NCBI GenBank assembly: GCA_026874595.1
Contig: CM049313.1
Span: 73,710,659 to 73,774,658, forward strand
Reading direction: 5' to 3'
Source of the DNA: Sipunculus nudus
Taxonomy: Eukaryota > Annelida > Sipuncula > Golfingiida > Sipunculidae
Length of the DNA: 64,000 nucleotides
The notes beneath the pieces were generated by a model. The model had not been told where the DNA came from, searched no databases, and was given only the letters and a program-made list of their open reading frames with translations. The first letter of the stretch is position 1, and the number at the start of each line of letters is the position of its first letter. Shown here piece by piece: positions 49,363-61,710 of the stretch. The position numbers and the translations under genes are program-made.

Positions 49363-50382
49363 AATAAAAACAAAAATGAATGATTCAATAAGAAAATTGA
49401 ATTAAAGTAATATGAAAGTGTGAAACTCATTAGAAATATTTACAACATTTATTCTATTAACCCCGAATACTACTTCATTTATACTAATTATTGCTAATAC
49501 TATGACAGGTCGAATACTAATATAGTAATAATACTATGTGTCGAATCAGAGGGAGAAACTCTTCCCTCATGCACAGGTGATCGGACTCCATTCCTGAATG
49601 TTGACTGAATGTTCGGGCTTCATGCATTTAAGAAAAGGCGTGGGCATCGGCCTTCATTCCGTAAACTGTAAAAAATAATTCCCTTTTATATCAGGTTATT
49701 AACGACAGACAGTGCTGGATTTAGGCGGCGGGAGGCCCTGCATGGGCATCTAGACCCAAATAATCAAAAAGGAAAAATTTTTCCTTAAGTAATTGCCTGA
49801 AATTATTTCATTGACAAAAGAGCCATTTATACATTAATTACACTTAATAATTTAACAAGAGTATGGTATTAATAAGGATATTCATAGCTGCTCAAGTCTC
49901 TACATATAGTCATTTCACTGTTTCTGCATGTATAGCCCAATTTCCATGCAAATTTATCAATGATTTTTATCAAAATCTGTATCTCGTACAAATCTCAGGC
50001 ATGAACCTTAATTCGATCTGGTTTGGTATCATTACAAACGAAATAAATGAATGGAACATTTTAATTATGTAAGCGGGAAGACGAGGCCCCAAGTAGATTG
50101 TTGTGATCCTGGGCTGCAGGCCGCTCAGACCATTTGTAAATCAGGCACAGGTAACAGACAGAAAGAGAAACAGACGAACGGCCGCTCGAATGCACAGTCA
50201 TAAAGAAAAACATCGAAAATAGAGGGTATCTGTATTGAAAAAGCATAAATTTGTAATGAAGTTTAACAATTCTACAGGCCTATATTAAGACATAAAGACA
50301 TATTTCCTTTAGTGGACAGGGAAGTGAATAATGGCCTCGAAAAAAACATACATATTAACCTTGATACATACCAAGTCAGTTC
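49363..50382. other. No gene seen
   Basis: Anonymous; frames of 60-69 codons without support. Confidence 0.5.
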
Positions 50383-50672
50383 TTTATTTTATTGGAACAA
50401 ATACAGGATATAACAGTCAAATAACCAGTTCTTTGGGTCACATGGCCAGAAAATCCGTCCTGACCTGCTTCCGTTTCCGACTACCCTTATTAGCTGGTTT
50501 GTCAGCTTGAACCTGGATAGCCAGCATACTACAGAGGGAGGCGCCGACAATAATCCTTGTCCCAGACCCATCGTTTCTCTCCTTTGTGTAATAATTTGCC
50601 CATGAGACCCTTCATCTGAGCAAACCGTAAGATATCAAGAGCCAGTATGGTACTTCTCGCTGGATTAATACG
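50383..50672 (-). CDS. Candidate terminal exon of an unidentified gene
   Basis: On the minus strand a splice-acceptor-like CAACCTTGTTAG ends at 50673. The frame then runs from 50672 to a TAG at 50529-50531: 47 residues, including ILALDILRFAQMKGLMGK, an amphipathic helix-like stretch, and HKGEKRWVWDKDYCRRLPL at the C-terminus. A 3' UTR of about 150 bases follows, with overlapping AATAAA signals at 50383-50393. The combination of acceptor, open frame, stop and poly(A) signal in the right order is what a last coding exon looks like. I do not recognise the protein. An alternative frame (stop TGA at 50438-50440, ending KRKQVRTDFLAM) is also open across most of the exon. No upstream exon was found; if the gene is real, its intron spans the plus-strand frame at 51.0-52.4 kb. 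Confidence 0.45.
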
Positions 50673-51032
50673 CTAACAAGGTTGCCTAGTGCAAGTAGTT
50701 CAGATGATGTTTGCCTGATTTTCGCTCGGCACGCTGCCCGCCCACGGTACAAGTGTACCGCTCCCGATACCAGCCTCATCACGTTTGGGGGCCGCTATAT
50801 TCCGGTCCAGATAGCACGCAACTGAGGTTAACTACTAGCATTGTGCTGGGCCTGGCTCATAATATAGCAGGTGCCCAAGGGACCTACACTGCTATCATAT
50901 ACACCGCGTTGTCTCGCATACAACATCTAGTTAAGATAGTGTGCGGAGTCCAACGAATTCACGTGTGAATCAACTTAGTAGGACTTTAATCGCAAACGCT
51001 TGGGATATTAATTTGTTTTCACGCCAGGAAAG

Positions 51033-52373
51033 ATGTTTCCGTTATGGGGACCGCTCTGTGTTGACAACAGGACATTTATGGAAATGCCTAACCGTGACAA
51101 TCAGTGTTTTACTTCAGGTGGGCTCGTGATGCCAGATACCCCTGTCAGGTCTGCAGGAGTTCATTTTAATCCACAGCAACATGACATTGTCCGTCCAAAG
51201 CAAACATTGCCAAACCAGATACCCGACCTCATCAGGGCAACGGACATGGAGATGAAAAGACCTGAGAAAAAGACGTCCATTGTCGGGAAATCCAAAGGTA
51301 AGCGCAGACACGCTTCAGCCGCCAGCGAAGAAGCTTGGCAGAGCTTTGTTAATGATCTGCTACAGCACAGCCACAAGAAAAGGACAACTCAAGCAGTTTC
51401 CGGGCCAACAGTCCAGCCATCAGGTCAAGAAACAGTTATGCCAGCAGTGACTCACTTGAGTAAAGAGAGGCTGTCACCAGGAAGATTACCTGAACGCGCA
51501 GTGCCATCAAACATTTTATTATCCCGACCACAAAAACATTTTCCGTTAAAATCAAGAGGCGATTCCCACTTGTTCCATCCTTATAGAATGTCCAGCTCTG
51601 GGATAGCCCAAGAAGAATGTGACATTGTACGACCAAACCTGTATGTACGTGATCTATCCCCGAGAAATTCTGACGGAGAAACAGAATATGAGACCATCAG
51701 GAGCGGAAACAACAGTGAGTATTCAGATGGTGGTGGTGAATCTCCTACGAGTGCAGTTTCAGAACAGTCCCACATGTTTGACAGGACAAACGCGCTCGAT
51801 TTGACAATGCCAAAGGCAAGTCGCACCGTCACAAATGGTACAGAAAAAGGACAAATACTTTCCAACTCAAGGTGCTCTAGTGTTGATATACGTTATAGCC
51901 GCCACAGCATTGAGCGTCCTTTGCCAGCCTTAATTCCAGAAACAAGACATTCCAGCCGTATTGGTCGCCCAGAATGCCAGCAGTATGGGACAAATACATG
52001 TTGCACTGCTGATGATCGAGGGCCACCGGCTCTGATACCCATAGCGGACTTAATCGAAGACGAGTCGCCAGTTTTAACAGAGTCACCTGTTTTACGTCGT
52101 GAGGAACCTTTAATGTCCTATGCTGCCCTACACGAGAGAAAAAGAACAGCAACTGTAAAGACAACAAATGACTCTGAATCCATAAAACATGATTATTCAG
52201 CTTTTACACAATCCGGTCGTTTCGACGCTTCTGCTTCTAAATGGACAAATGTGAGTAACCTAAGATACCCCGAAAGGTGTCCAAATACTGTGGAAACAGC
52301 GAGTAAAATCTCTTTGGCGGGTATGGCAGAAATCATAGTAGAAGTGGCCTTAAAAAGCAAGACAAATGTATGA
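51033..52373 (+). CDS. Uncharacterised 446-residue protein or terminal exon
   Basis: This is the longest host-type frame in the window and is clearly less AT-rich than its surroundings. An in-frame TAA lies 24 bases before the first ATG, so 51033 is the earliest possible start; a splice-acceptor-like TTTACTTCAG at 51109-51118 offers an alternative beginning of the exon. The protein is hydrophilic and probably disordered: Ser, Thr, Pro, Arg and Glu rich, with no signal peptide and no membrane segment. It has a basic cluster KSKGKRRH (residues 86-93), a helix-like AWQSFVNDLLQ (101-111), an acidic Ser-rich region (212-240), ALDLT (254-258), which resembles CtBP-binding PxDLS motifs, and short internal repeats DIVRP (51, 197), PALIP (298, 332) and SPVL (345, 351). 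This suggests a nuclear regulator, but no family is recognised. AATAAA signals follow about 490 and 520 bases downstream. Confidence 0.65.
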   Translation: MFPLWGPLCVDNRTFMEMPNRDNQCFTSGGLVMPDTPVRSAGVHFNPQQHDIVRPKQTLPNQIPDLIRATDMEMKRPEKKTSIVGKSKGKRRHASAASEEAWQSFVNDLLQHSHKKRTTQAVSGPTVQPSGQETVMPAVTHLSKERLSPGRLPERAVPSNILLSRPQKHFPLKSRGDSHLFHPYRMSSSGIAQEECDIVRPNLYVRDLSPRNSDGETEYETIRSGNNSEYSDGGGESPTSAVSEQSHMFDRTNALDLTMPKASRTVTNGTEKGQILSNSRCSSVDIRYSRHSIERPLPALIPETRHSSRIGRPECQQYGTNTCCTADDRGPPALIPIADLIEDESPVLTESPVLRREEPLMSYAALHERKRTATVKTTNDSESIKHDYSAFTQSGRFDASASKWTNVSNLRYPERCPNTVETASKISLAGMAEIIVEVALKSKTNV

Positions 52374-52900
52374 AAATGTGAACGATCATATCCTAAAAAA
52401 TAATATTTCGGAATCTCACTTAACGTTTTTGAATGTTCTTTTAATTGTTTGTATGACCGAAAAAAGGAGTGTTATGTGAATGTGTGGCAATCATGTGTTA
52501 GAAGCGGTATTGTACACATGTAAATTCGAGAAAACATGCAAGCATGAAGATATACGTCTCAATAATTTCTCTCGATTTCCAAAAACCGTGTCGCAAATAA
52601 CAGACCATGTTTTAAACAGGTCTTATGCTGTAAAGCATTCAATCTCTTTTTGTCAATATTTGAATTCTTCCTCGGCAACGATAAACTTTTCTGCAGGACC
52701 AAGCGTTCACGATCTTTCAGGAATAAATGTAATATATTTTTAATTTTGACATGTGGATATTTCCTCACTCTATCAGTTATGATATTTATGCTTTATCACG
52801 TGACAACCCTGCAAAGACCTTTAAGAACGTCACACATTATTTCTAAAAGCTAAAGCCGTAATAAAAAATTAAGACATGTTTAATACAGTGTGACAATAAA
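52374..52900 (+). other. Likely 3' UTR with polyadenylation signals
   Basis: AATAAA occurs at about 52859-52866 and 52892-52898. The intervening sequence has no coding frame of its own that can be supported (87- and 67-codon frames are unremarkable). Confidence 0.4.
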
Positions 52901-53590
52901 TACAAATTTTATGTTTGCTTAATATATATTTCAAACGGAAAATGACTTCTAACGTTAACTGCATTCTGTGACTCCAAAGTCTGAGGAATGAAGATGTATT
53001 TGTGAAGAGGTTTTCTTATGTGTTTTGCTTGTATGTGTCTGGGTTGCTCATCAGCAGTAAATGTTTATAATGTGACCATATGAGTTTACATATAAACAAT
53101 TTAACATGTCATATATTGAATACGTTTATATGAGTGATTCCTGTCAATGTAATTGTGGTACGATATGATAACGATTCAGATTATAAAAATACAATAAAAC
53201 AATCAGTAATCAGTAGAAGTAACCAATTACCATTTTTTATAAAGTTAGTCATCGGAACTCTCATGGTTACACGTCTAAATATTATTATCAAATACAAAAT
53301 TACACACTGTTCTCTAGTTCAAATGCCTTTGATATATTTCTTAAAGGAAAAATTCGTTCTGAAAAAAATAACTAGTTGTTATTCCTTACGTTGTAAACAG
53401 CAACGTAACAGTACTAAGACTTAGGAAATCGAGTTCCATAGAATGCTAAAAATACATCGCGGAGACGCTGGATGGACCTTTATCGTTCAGTATAGGAATT
53501 ATGAAAGAAACTGAGTCATGTATTTATTTTTAGAGATGATTCGCATCATGTCAGGATCAAGTTTGTAAGCATGCGATCAAGCTAATTGTA
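52901..53590. other. No gene seen
   Basis: AT-rich; the 96-codon frame at 53134-53424 lacks recognisable features. Confidence 0.5.
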
Positions 53591-54975
53591 TCCCCGGACA
53601 TGATTTCATGACGGTATCGCCGCTGCCGCCGCCGCATATAAATATTGATAACTCAAAATAATATTTCATCGATCTTTACCAAACTTGGTATATGTATAGA
53701 TATGGGTCAGAGGACGACGCCTTTTCAAAATGTGGACATGACCTTTACTAGGAGTGTGTCCTTGACCTTGAATAGGTCCAATTTTGGGGGAAATCACACA
53801 AATTCTTGAATATCTCAAGAAAGATCATGGATGGGGTTGTCATGTTCCAGATACTGGTGGCGCAACCTATTATTCTTTACTTGTTTTCGTGCCTTTAAAT
53901 GCCCCCAAAATTGCCACTTGACAGTACTGTGAGCATTATAAGTCAAGAACTAATGGACAGATTTCTTTATATAATGCATATACATAGATATGGGTTATGG
54001 GATAATGTTAATTTAAATTGGGGTTATGACTGTTCCCATGAGAGTGGCCTTGACCTTAAAAATTTTTCCCATATTTGGTAAAATTCACACAAAATCTTTA
54101 AAAACCTCAGTAAGTGATACATGGAATAATTCAAAAATCAAATTTACCGAAGAAGAATGTAAGAATTTGAGGTACAGTCACCAAACCCACACGCTTGATG
54201 CATCTTATCAACGGCTAGGTCAATTTCGAACATGGAGGACCTTGACGCATTTTTTCAAGGTCACAACAGCGATTATGCTAAAATGATATTAGGGCAATAA
54301 CTTTGTAAGAATTTGTGGTACAGTCACCAAAGCTACAGTTTAGATGCATCTTATCAAGGGCTAAGCCAAGTTGGAATATGGGTGACCTTGATGCATTTTT
54401 CAAGGTCACAGAGGCGATAATGCTGAGTTTGGTAAAGATCCGTGAAATATTTTTTGGGTTATCGCGCCAACAAGGTTTATATGCGGCCACCTTGTGTCAT
54501 TTTCTTGCTTTTGCACCTGTTAATACCCTACCATTGCCACTTGACAGCGCTGAGAGCATGATCAATTGAAAACTGAAGGACAGATTTTTTTAAATCTGGG
54601 ATTGTTTTGTCTTTGTGTTATTTTCTTGCTTTCGCACCTTGTAATACCCCACCATTGCCACTTCATAGCACTGTGAGCATGATAAGTTGAAAAACTAATG
54701 GACAAATTTCTTTCATATCATGTATATAGACATGGATTACGGAATGAGATATATTTCAATTTTGATTGTGACCTCTCCTATGAGAGTGACCTTTACCTTA
54801 AATATGCCCATACTTATAAGAAACCATGGTGGCTTGCCAAGTGTCAGTCTCTGCATCTGAATTCAAGATGGGATCCTATTCTTCGAGGCTGGGGGGAGGG
54901 GGGGGGGATTAATTGTCTGGGGATACTATGGCACCTGCGACGCCAAGATATATCTAGTTCAAACTTGGCTTGTGT
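53591..54975 (+). repeat. Field of diverged tandem repeats
   Basis: Two kinds of block recur. One has CATTGCCACTTGACAG or a variant, then GAGCAT-ATAAGT, AACTAATGGACAGATTTCTTT and ATAGATATGGGTTA (near 53912, 54530 and 54652). The other has ATTTGTGGTACAGTCACCAAA, GATGCATCTTATCAAGGGC, GACCTTGATGCATTTTTCAAG and GGTCACA (near 54165 and 54310). GGTGGCGCAACC at 53857-53868 is close to the palindrome of the 7.7-kb array. Several 60-94 codon frames are repeat-derived. G run at 54897-54908. Confidence 0.75.
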
Positions 54976-55259
54976 CCAATGATTCGTGCGATACCGAGCA
55001 TTTATAAAAACAATATAAATGTAACCTTTTTTCCTATATATAAAATTAAGAAATTTGAGCCAGGCACCAGGTATGTACTTACTAAGATAAAACTAAAATA
55101 CTATATGCACACGTTTCACCTGTGGTTTGAATTATTCTCTGCACTTATTTTATACAATGTTAAGAAAATGGTTAATAACCTGAATGGGTCAATTTACGAA
55201 TTTCTGATTTGTATTTTTTTTAAACTCTTAATAACAGTCCTACTACAATACAGGAACTA

Positions 55260-55441
55260 ACATTATATGTTATATTTAGTTACAATGTCCTACACATATA
55301 TGTTTACTTTCATGTTATATAATACTGTCATGCTATTTGTTCATGTTTGAAATTTAAATTACTATCAGGGCCTTGTGGAAGATCAGTTTATTCTGAACAA
55401 GTCACTCTTAATAAAGATATATTAATAAATAAATAAATAAA
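55260..55441 (+). mobile_element. LINE 3' tail
   Basis: The block containing GGGCCTTGTGGAAGATCAG and TTTATTCTGAACAAG, then AATAAAGATAT and a (TAAA)n tail (55424-55441), looks like the 3' UTR end of a CR1/Jockey-type LINE: short tandem tail, no poly(A). Upstream sequence has no reverse transcriptase, so the copy is severely 5'-truncated. Confidence 0.55.
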
Positions 55442-56424
55442 TAGTAACATAGATGTGTTCCTTCAAGCATTTATAATAAGCATTTTTATTGCTAATAATA
55501 TATAGTATATCATGGTTATAAAATTATTATTAGTAGTAGTAGAAGTATTAGTATAAATTTTGTTATTTTTAATAATCTCTTCGGGGGCAAATGTGTTATG
55601 TTTATGTAGGTAGTTGACCTATTTGGTTAAGTAAATCAAGTTCATATGTCAGTTAGTATACAACTTTTCATCGGGGTCATGTGGCGGCCGCTGTTATAAG
55701 CAGTGGTGCAGCGCAGAGCGTTGACCCTGTAACTAACCAATCAGGGCCTCATACACGCAGACATTTGTACTTAACAAAGTTCTTGTGTCCCTGCAAAAAA
55801 AGAGGCCTTTGTAAACTGATCGAGTGGATGACTTCGCAGTATGTTTTATAAAGTGTTAGTCTCTATTTATCACAGTGTTGGCAAAGAAGGTAGGCCTCGC
55901 CGGCAGGACGTTCACCTTGCCCTATAAAAAAAGAAATAGGTGAAACTAATTAAGGACCTTGACAGTGAACGTGAAGACACGTTCACCCATTAGGACAGCA
56001 AAGCTGGTGGTAGATAAATATACTCTCTTGCCGAGTTCTGTTAAAGTGACACTCGGATTGATCTGCGCCGGTTCGCCCGGTTTGCTTCAAAGGTCCTTCA
56101 CTAAATAAAAGAAGATCATTCTCCACACAGAAGGTCTATCTATAAACAATGAAACATCATAAATAAACCTCCTAGAAACGGGCTTGCGCACGACACCCTA
56201 TAGTATACAGCGAAATCGTGTTGCGGCGGCTTGGAATTGTAAATTGCAATAATTAAGTCAAAAGTCCAAATAGAGAGCACACATTGACAATAATAATGCC
56301 AGATATAAGAGTTAAAAAGAATATTATTGTTTTGGTGTTTTAATTTTGTAAAACTTGGGGAACTACATTGCAGCGGGATACTGGATACGTGGCGTTGTAA
56401 ACGTAAACAAACAATACCATGCAT
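55442..56424. other. No gene seen
   Basis: Anonymous. The 94-codon minus frame at 56140-56424 abuts the dispersed repeat and has no support. Confidence 0.5.
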
Positions 56425-56640
56425 ATGCCACCCGGTTTAACCGGTAAACGTCCTGGTGCTACTCGGATCACCTCGCCTCCTCTTCGGGTGGTGTACGAAT
56501 TCGGCTGAGGAGTTTCGAGTGATCCGGATCCATGTGGTCCGTCATGTTTGTATACGTCTCGAGTAGCGTCGCGTTTGCACAAGAATTGTAGGGTCCTGTC
56601 ATTGTCTCAATAGATTTTGACCCTGTGCGGAGGTTGCAAG
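56425..56640 (+). repeat. GC-rich dispersed repeat, copy 2
   Basis: Partner of 8400-8645. Here CGGATCAC near 56464 can pair with GTGATCCG near 56518. Confidence 0.7.
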
Positions 56641-57480
56641 ATGTTAAGGGATGTCCATGTACCCGGTACCATATAAGCCTAGAGTCCTCCCTTGTGGAGA
56701 ATAGGCCTATATATGTGCATGCAGTTTTCAGAACTATTTATATATGCAGAAATCTACGGAAATTCGAATGACCTCCAACCCCCCCCCCCCCCCTTTGGCA
56801 TAACAGAACAGGTACCCTTTAGAGTTTTAAGATAGTCAACAGCCATCCTGATATAATTCAAGTTACAATTACGAAATCTCCTCCAGGTGCACCCTAAAGT
56901 AAAAACTACACCCGGATCCTGCATTTATCAAAATGAGAAATATACTGAATGTGCCTGTACATGTATGTACCAAATATATTTTTTAGACGAAGTTGGGCAC
57001 ATCTTCAACATATGCAGTTTCAAATTCATCAGTTTATAGTTTTTCACACTTATGTAAAATGTGTCAAGTTTCCTCTAAAAAGAGTGTTTTTGAGGTAGCC
57101 TGGATAAATTCCACGATTATTAATTATCCTCCCTGACATCATCTAAAGCAGAATGATCGAAATAAATATGTTATCTATTTACAAATTTAAAATTAACAAA
57201 GAACTAATTAGACATATATCGTTGGCGGATTCGGAATTATGGATTATTTACCGGTAAAGCCATTGTAATTTACATAGTATTTAAAGTGCTACTGATGGTT
57301 TTGTTGACCTGAGCCCTTATACAAAATATTTAATACGTCATTGACACACTAACAAAAAATCGTGGATCCGTCCCTGCCCTGCTATGGTCTGGCTGACAAA
57401 TGGCACGCTTACATTTATATATATAATTATACGAAGTGTCCGCCTTGGTTCACTGCGTGATTGTACTCGTGTAAAGCGTA
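56641..57480. other. No gene seen; C run at 56790-56803
   Basis: Anonymous sequence. Confidence 0.5.
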
Positions 57481-57481
57481 C

Positions 57482-57531
<50 letters not shown>
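57481..57531. repeat. (AT)n microsatellite
   Basis: About 50 bp of (AT)n. Confidence 0.95.
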
Positions 57532-57533
<2 letters not shown>

Positions 57534-57569
57534 CATTATCTGTATTCCTGAAATATGCTGCAGTGCGAT

Positions 57570-57800
57570 AAAAAATATATGATAAATGTACGTCTGTTAC
57601 AAAATGTAGGCATGCGCTTTTGGTTTTCTGTAAAAAAAGGAATGACTGATGGAGACTCTGAATACATGCAACTATAACGGCGTGTTACTCATTGAAAAAT
57701 GCTGTACCCTGAACCTCTGGCGACCTGAATGGCGTTCATAAAGAGTGACCGTCTTGGCTCACTGGTCTGCTGTTCGGCACGTGTATGTCACTGTCCACTG
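57570..57800 (+). repeat. Dispersed repeat E, copy 1
   Basis: This resembles 59590-59860 in the same orientation: TACGTCTGTTACAA, then TGTACCCT, and AGTGACCGTCTTGGCTCACT against AGTGACCGTCTTGGCTTACT. A further remnant, GTGTCCGCCTTGGTTCACT, lies near 57436. Confidence 0.6.
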
Positions 57801-58889
57801 CCAGTAGTGTACCAGAAGTGATGACTGAAGCCTACATACCCATGTATATACTTAAAGGAGCCTCTCCCGATATCTGACGTGTTTTAAATAAAGATAGTCT
57901 CTTTAATGTTTTATAAGAATGAACCAAAAGCGCCGATGCCATTGAATACAGGCTGCCCGTGTTTAAACATATGGCGGGTCATCCAAAACGGCCGCCCATC
58001 GAATCATAACTTGTCCAACAAGAGCTTTGGTGGCATATCAAACGACAAAAGAAAGCGTTACCTCTCATGCTCTCTGTAACAGGGACAGGTGACATTCGAC
58101 TCATTAATGCAAGCTTACCTAAGTATATATACATCTGCAGAATTCTATTCCGGCACGGACATCTTGACAGGACAGTATCACACGCTCCTTCTCATTTTAT
58201 ATCCTGGTGTTAAACAGACCCGGTGTCTACTGTACCTGCGGACCCTTAGTGTGTAATCGTCCCCATTACAGGGTCATACCACCGACGTAACCCTCTAGAG
58301 GCGCACTCAGTTGTAAATGAAGCAGGGCCGTTGGGCACGACCTTCCCATTTAGCCTTCAGATCGCTCACCCTGGATGGAGGCCGACCGTGATAAATCATA
58401 CCGCCTCGGCTCGATCTCCCGGCTTTGAGTCCTGCAATCTGCCCCTGGGCAACAGTTGCTCGTTTTTTGCTTAGCTGAATGAACATAATTTGTCAGCTAA
58501 TTGGGCCATACAGACATCCCTATAATCAATCAAGTGTACAAGTTTCCTCTATCATATAGTTCAATGTTTACCTAATTTGTTTTACACGCAACTTGCAGTA
58601 GTGCCCCTGCAAGGCCTAAACAAAGATCTTTATTGCGCCCTTAAAGTGTCAGTCCTGGTCCTGTTGTGTTCTACTGTTTCATGTTTCAGAGCTTTTCAAT
58701 ATAATTCTCACTATTTTAGTTTCTATAACTGCCTCGCTTGCTTGTCATTTATTTTAATTTATGGACATTAAAGGTATAGCTAGAGACAGCTAGCAAATAG
58801 CCAATATCTAATAGCTAATTTTCAAGAGATCTGCATGGTATGTGAATTAAATTTTAAGCAGCTTCATTTAGCTGTCAGTTAACGTGAAG
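57801..58889. other. No gene seen
   Basis: TTAAAGGAGCC at 57852-57862 resembles the tip of MITE family 1, but no body homology follows. 58300-58460 is GC-richer without recognised features. Confidence 0.45.
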
Positions 58890-59035
58890 ATAACTCGAAT
58901 GGGCATGTTATTTTCATTCTTTACCCCGATCATATGACATTTTTATTAACATACAAAACAAGGTCAAAAGTAAAATATCGCCCGCCCGCACTGATTTCTG
59001 AAAAAAAGTGCCTGAGAACCACACCTCTTTTGCCC
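58890..59035 (+). repeat. Half copy of the 37.4-kb foldback element
   Basis: This matches the right half of 37437-37745, including CGCCCGCCCGCA, TGATTTCTGAAA and GTGCCTGAGAACCA. The left half is not recognisable. Confidence 0.65.
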
Positions 59036-59589
59036 TAAATTGTAACATGTATCCTCATGAATTTGGTGATATTCCTTACTTTAAAAGAATGCATAGGCTT
59101 ATACGTAAACATGATCGATGCATTCATAGGATTGTCATAGGTTTAAAAGATGCATAGGCCACGGTGAAATGCTTCAGTTTGGTCTGAACTCGTGGGTTTC
59201 AGCTATGGTTTTTACAATGCCTCCAGTTCGGTTGAGTAACTTCAATCTGTTCTTCAGTGATTTTCTTTCACAACAAATTTATTTTTTATCATGTGTACAT
59301 TTTAATAAAATCAAGCCATAAAGTTCTGTAGTATTAAATAACTATATGCATATACACAAATGTATATTATTATATATGCAGCAAGGTTCCACAATCACCA
59401 AAAACGAACCCTCCTACTCTGACGTCAGCCAACGGGCCTGTGGTTCATTTCATTGATCTACTGAATGATAGCTTAGTTATAAACTAACATATAATCTGTT
59501 GACCTGAAATCTAATACAATAAATAAAATTTTTAAAGTTAATTTTAAAATTATAATTATATAAAAAAAAGTATTAAAAATATAATAATA
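59036..59589. other. No gene seen
   Basis: Anonymous AT-rich sequence. Confidence 0.5.
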
Positions 59590-59860
59590 GTTATACGTCT
59601 GTTACAATGTATAAGCAAGCAGGTTTGATGTTCTATCTTCAATCAGAAGATTCGAGCATTAACTCTACTATGCAATTAATAGTGTATTGTACTCCCTTGA
59701 AAAGGGTACCCCCTGACTGTACCCTAGACTTCATGGTACATGAAGTATAGTGACCGTCTTGGCTTACTGGTCTGAAATTAATGTTGCTATTTGTAAAAGC
59801 CCACTGGCCTTAGTTCACGTGAAGCGATGCAAGGTATACCCCCTCGCCACACAACACAAT
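59590..59860 (+). repeat. Dispersed repeat E, copy 2
   Basis: Partner of 57570-57800. Confidence 0.6.
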
Positions 59861-61710
59861 GAACCTGTCACATAAAAATGGTTTTCTATCCCACCCCCAA
59901 TCCCGTTTTTAGGTAGGGAACATGTAAATGGACATCCAATCCCCTTTACCCAAAACTCAGTGAATCTAAATAAAAGGGTAATGATAACCTGGGTTCAGTA
60001 TAAATGTCAAATCACCGACTCCAGTCATCCGAAATAAGCTTATTCATTTTTCTGATGTAATGAAATTCTTTTCAATCCTGTCATCTCAGACCATGTTTTA
60101 TTATCTTCATTCCTTATAATTTTTTTGCAATTCGTTCAATTTTTTAAAAAAGGGATTTTAAAACGAATAATTACTGTGAAACCACTTTAACGTCTCAGCG
60201 CCAACTTTTTTTTGTCCATTTAGTGATACGTAACCTGTCAGCGAGACATTCGTTTCGACAATTCAATAAATGGATTTCATGCATTCTTAGGGGTTTACAC
60301 TGAAACACACTGAAATATGATTTGAGCTGTAGTAACTTATGTAAATGATTTTTTAGTCATTTAATTCGTTTCAAGTTTAAATTCTGGATGACGCAGAGAA
60401 GCAAAAGCGGCATTGCCGTAAATAACAATCAAGTTTCAAAGTTTCCTAAGTTTTTATTCCTATTCGCTTTGAAATGTTGATTTATTTTACGGCTGTCGAT
60501 ACAGCTGTCCCCAAGCTGGTTGTTTAATAAGTTTAAACATGCAAGGTTAACCTGGGGCTGTGGCCAGTGCCCTGCATTGTCTCGTTGCCTTAATTGCTGT
60601 TGTTTTCATGCGAGTGACAGCTGACTTATTTACAGCCATAACCAGTTGCATAATGGGTAACAATGAAGGTTAATAGACGCCCACGTGCTGGTGCGCACGA
60701 TTGTCTTAACTTGGCCAGTCGAATAATTGAAGCTTGGTGTTATTGGAATTCTATTAAAGAAATGTGAATATACTGTTCAAAATACAAGTCATAATGAAAT
60801 TAAGGAAAGATTAAAGGCAAATGAACCTTTAAGTTGTAATTGTACGATGATCGTGTTTCTGAATTCGGTCATATATATATCGCGGTCATCGCACTCCCTT
60901 GCAAGCACATGTTTGATAGCTTAGTGATTTATTTTTGGCTTATCTTGTGACAGAAAAAGATGTCATTACGGAATGGTGCATAAATATTCATGCTGAATTA
61001 GGTCAGGCCCAAGGTCAAGTATTGCTTTTGAGTATGCCCGTGTTTATGTTTAAAACACTAAAGGCTACGGGAAACGAGCTATACAAAACATGCATGTACT
61101 GTTTAACTCTTACCTGCCGTATCAGTATATGTAACAGTAATACATTGCTCATAATAATAATACCTCAACCAGGAAATATTTTGTTTTTACTGTTGTTTGG
61201 ATGGTTGATTGATTGTTGGAATTGACTGTCAATTATATTTTGCTGACGGTTAGGAAAACACACGAGGAGCAAGACGTTAATATTTCGAGCCAATCTGGTT
61301 CACCATTATATTTTTTTAAAAGGGGTTCTTTATCATCCCCGAGATTTTTTACCCAATCTGAGGGCGAGTTATACATTTGTATCAGGGACCGCCTGTATTC
61401 TAGAAGGTAGAGCTGACCTGTGATGCCATTAACCGATAGGTAAACCGTGACACACACTTCTCGGCGATTATCGACACATATCCATCTTCGTTGTGCTATC
61501 ACATGCCAAAGCTGGATCACATTTTTTGTAACATTTCGGATATGTTGGCGAAGGTATATACGCATTATGACTGTTCTTTAGATTTAAAATGTCACATTTC
61601 CTGTCTATTAATAATAAAATATTTATAATACTACGATGATACGATGATCTTACTACATAAATTATATTCATTTAATAATACTACAAATAATTAAAATAAT
61701 CATCATTTTA
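59861..61710. other. No gene seen
   Basis: Anonymous. Frames up to 110 codons (61233-61565, minus) and 96 codons (60935-61225, plus) show no domain or splice support. Confidence 0.5.

Noticed and set aside
57852-58644. Third copy of the TTAA MITE (TTAAAGGAGCC at 57852, TTAA at 58641)
   Set aside because: Only the left tip matches; no interior similarity to family 1 or 2, so chance is not excluded.
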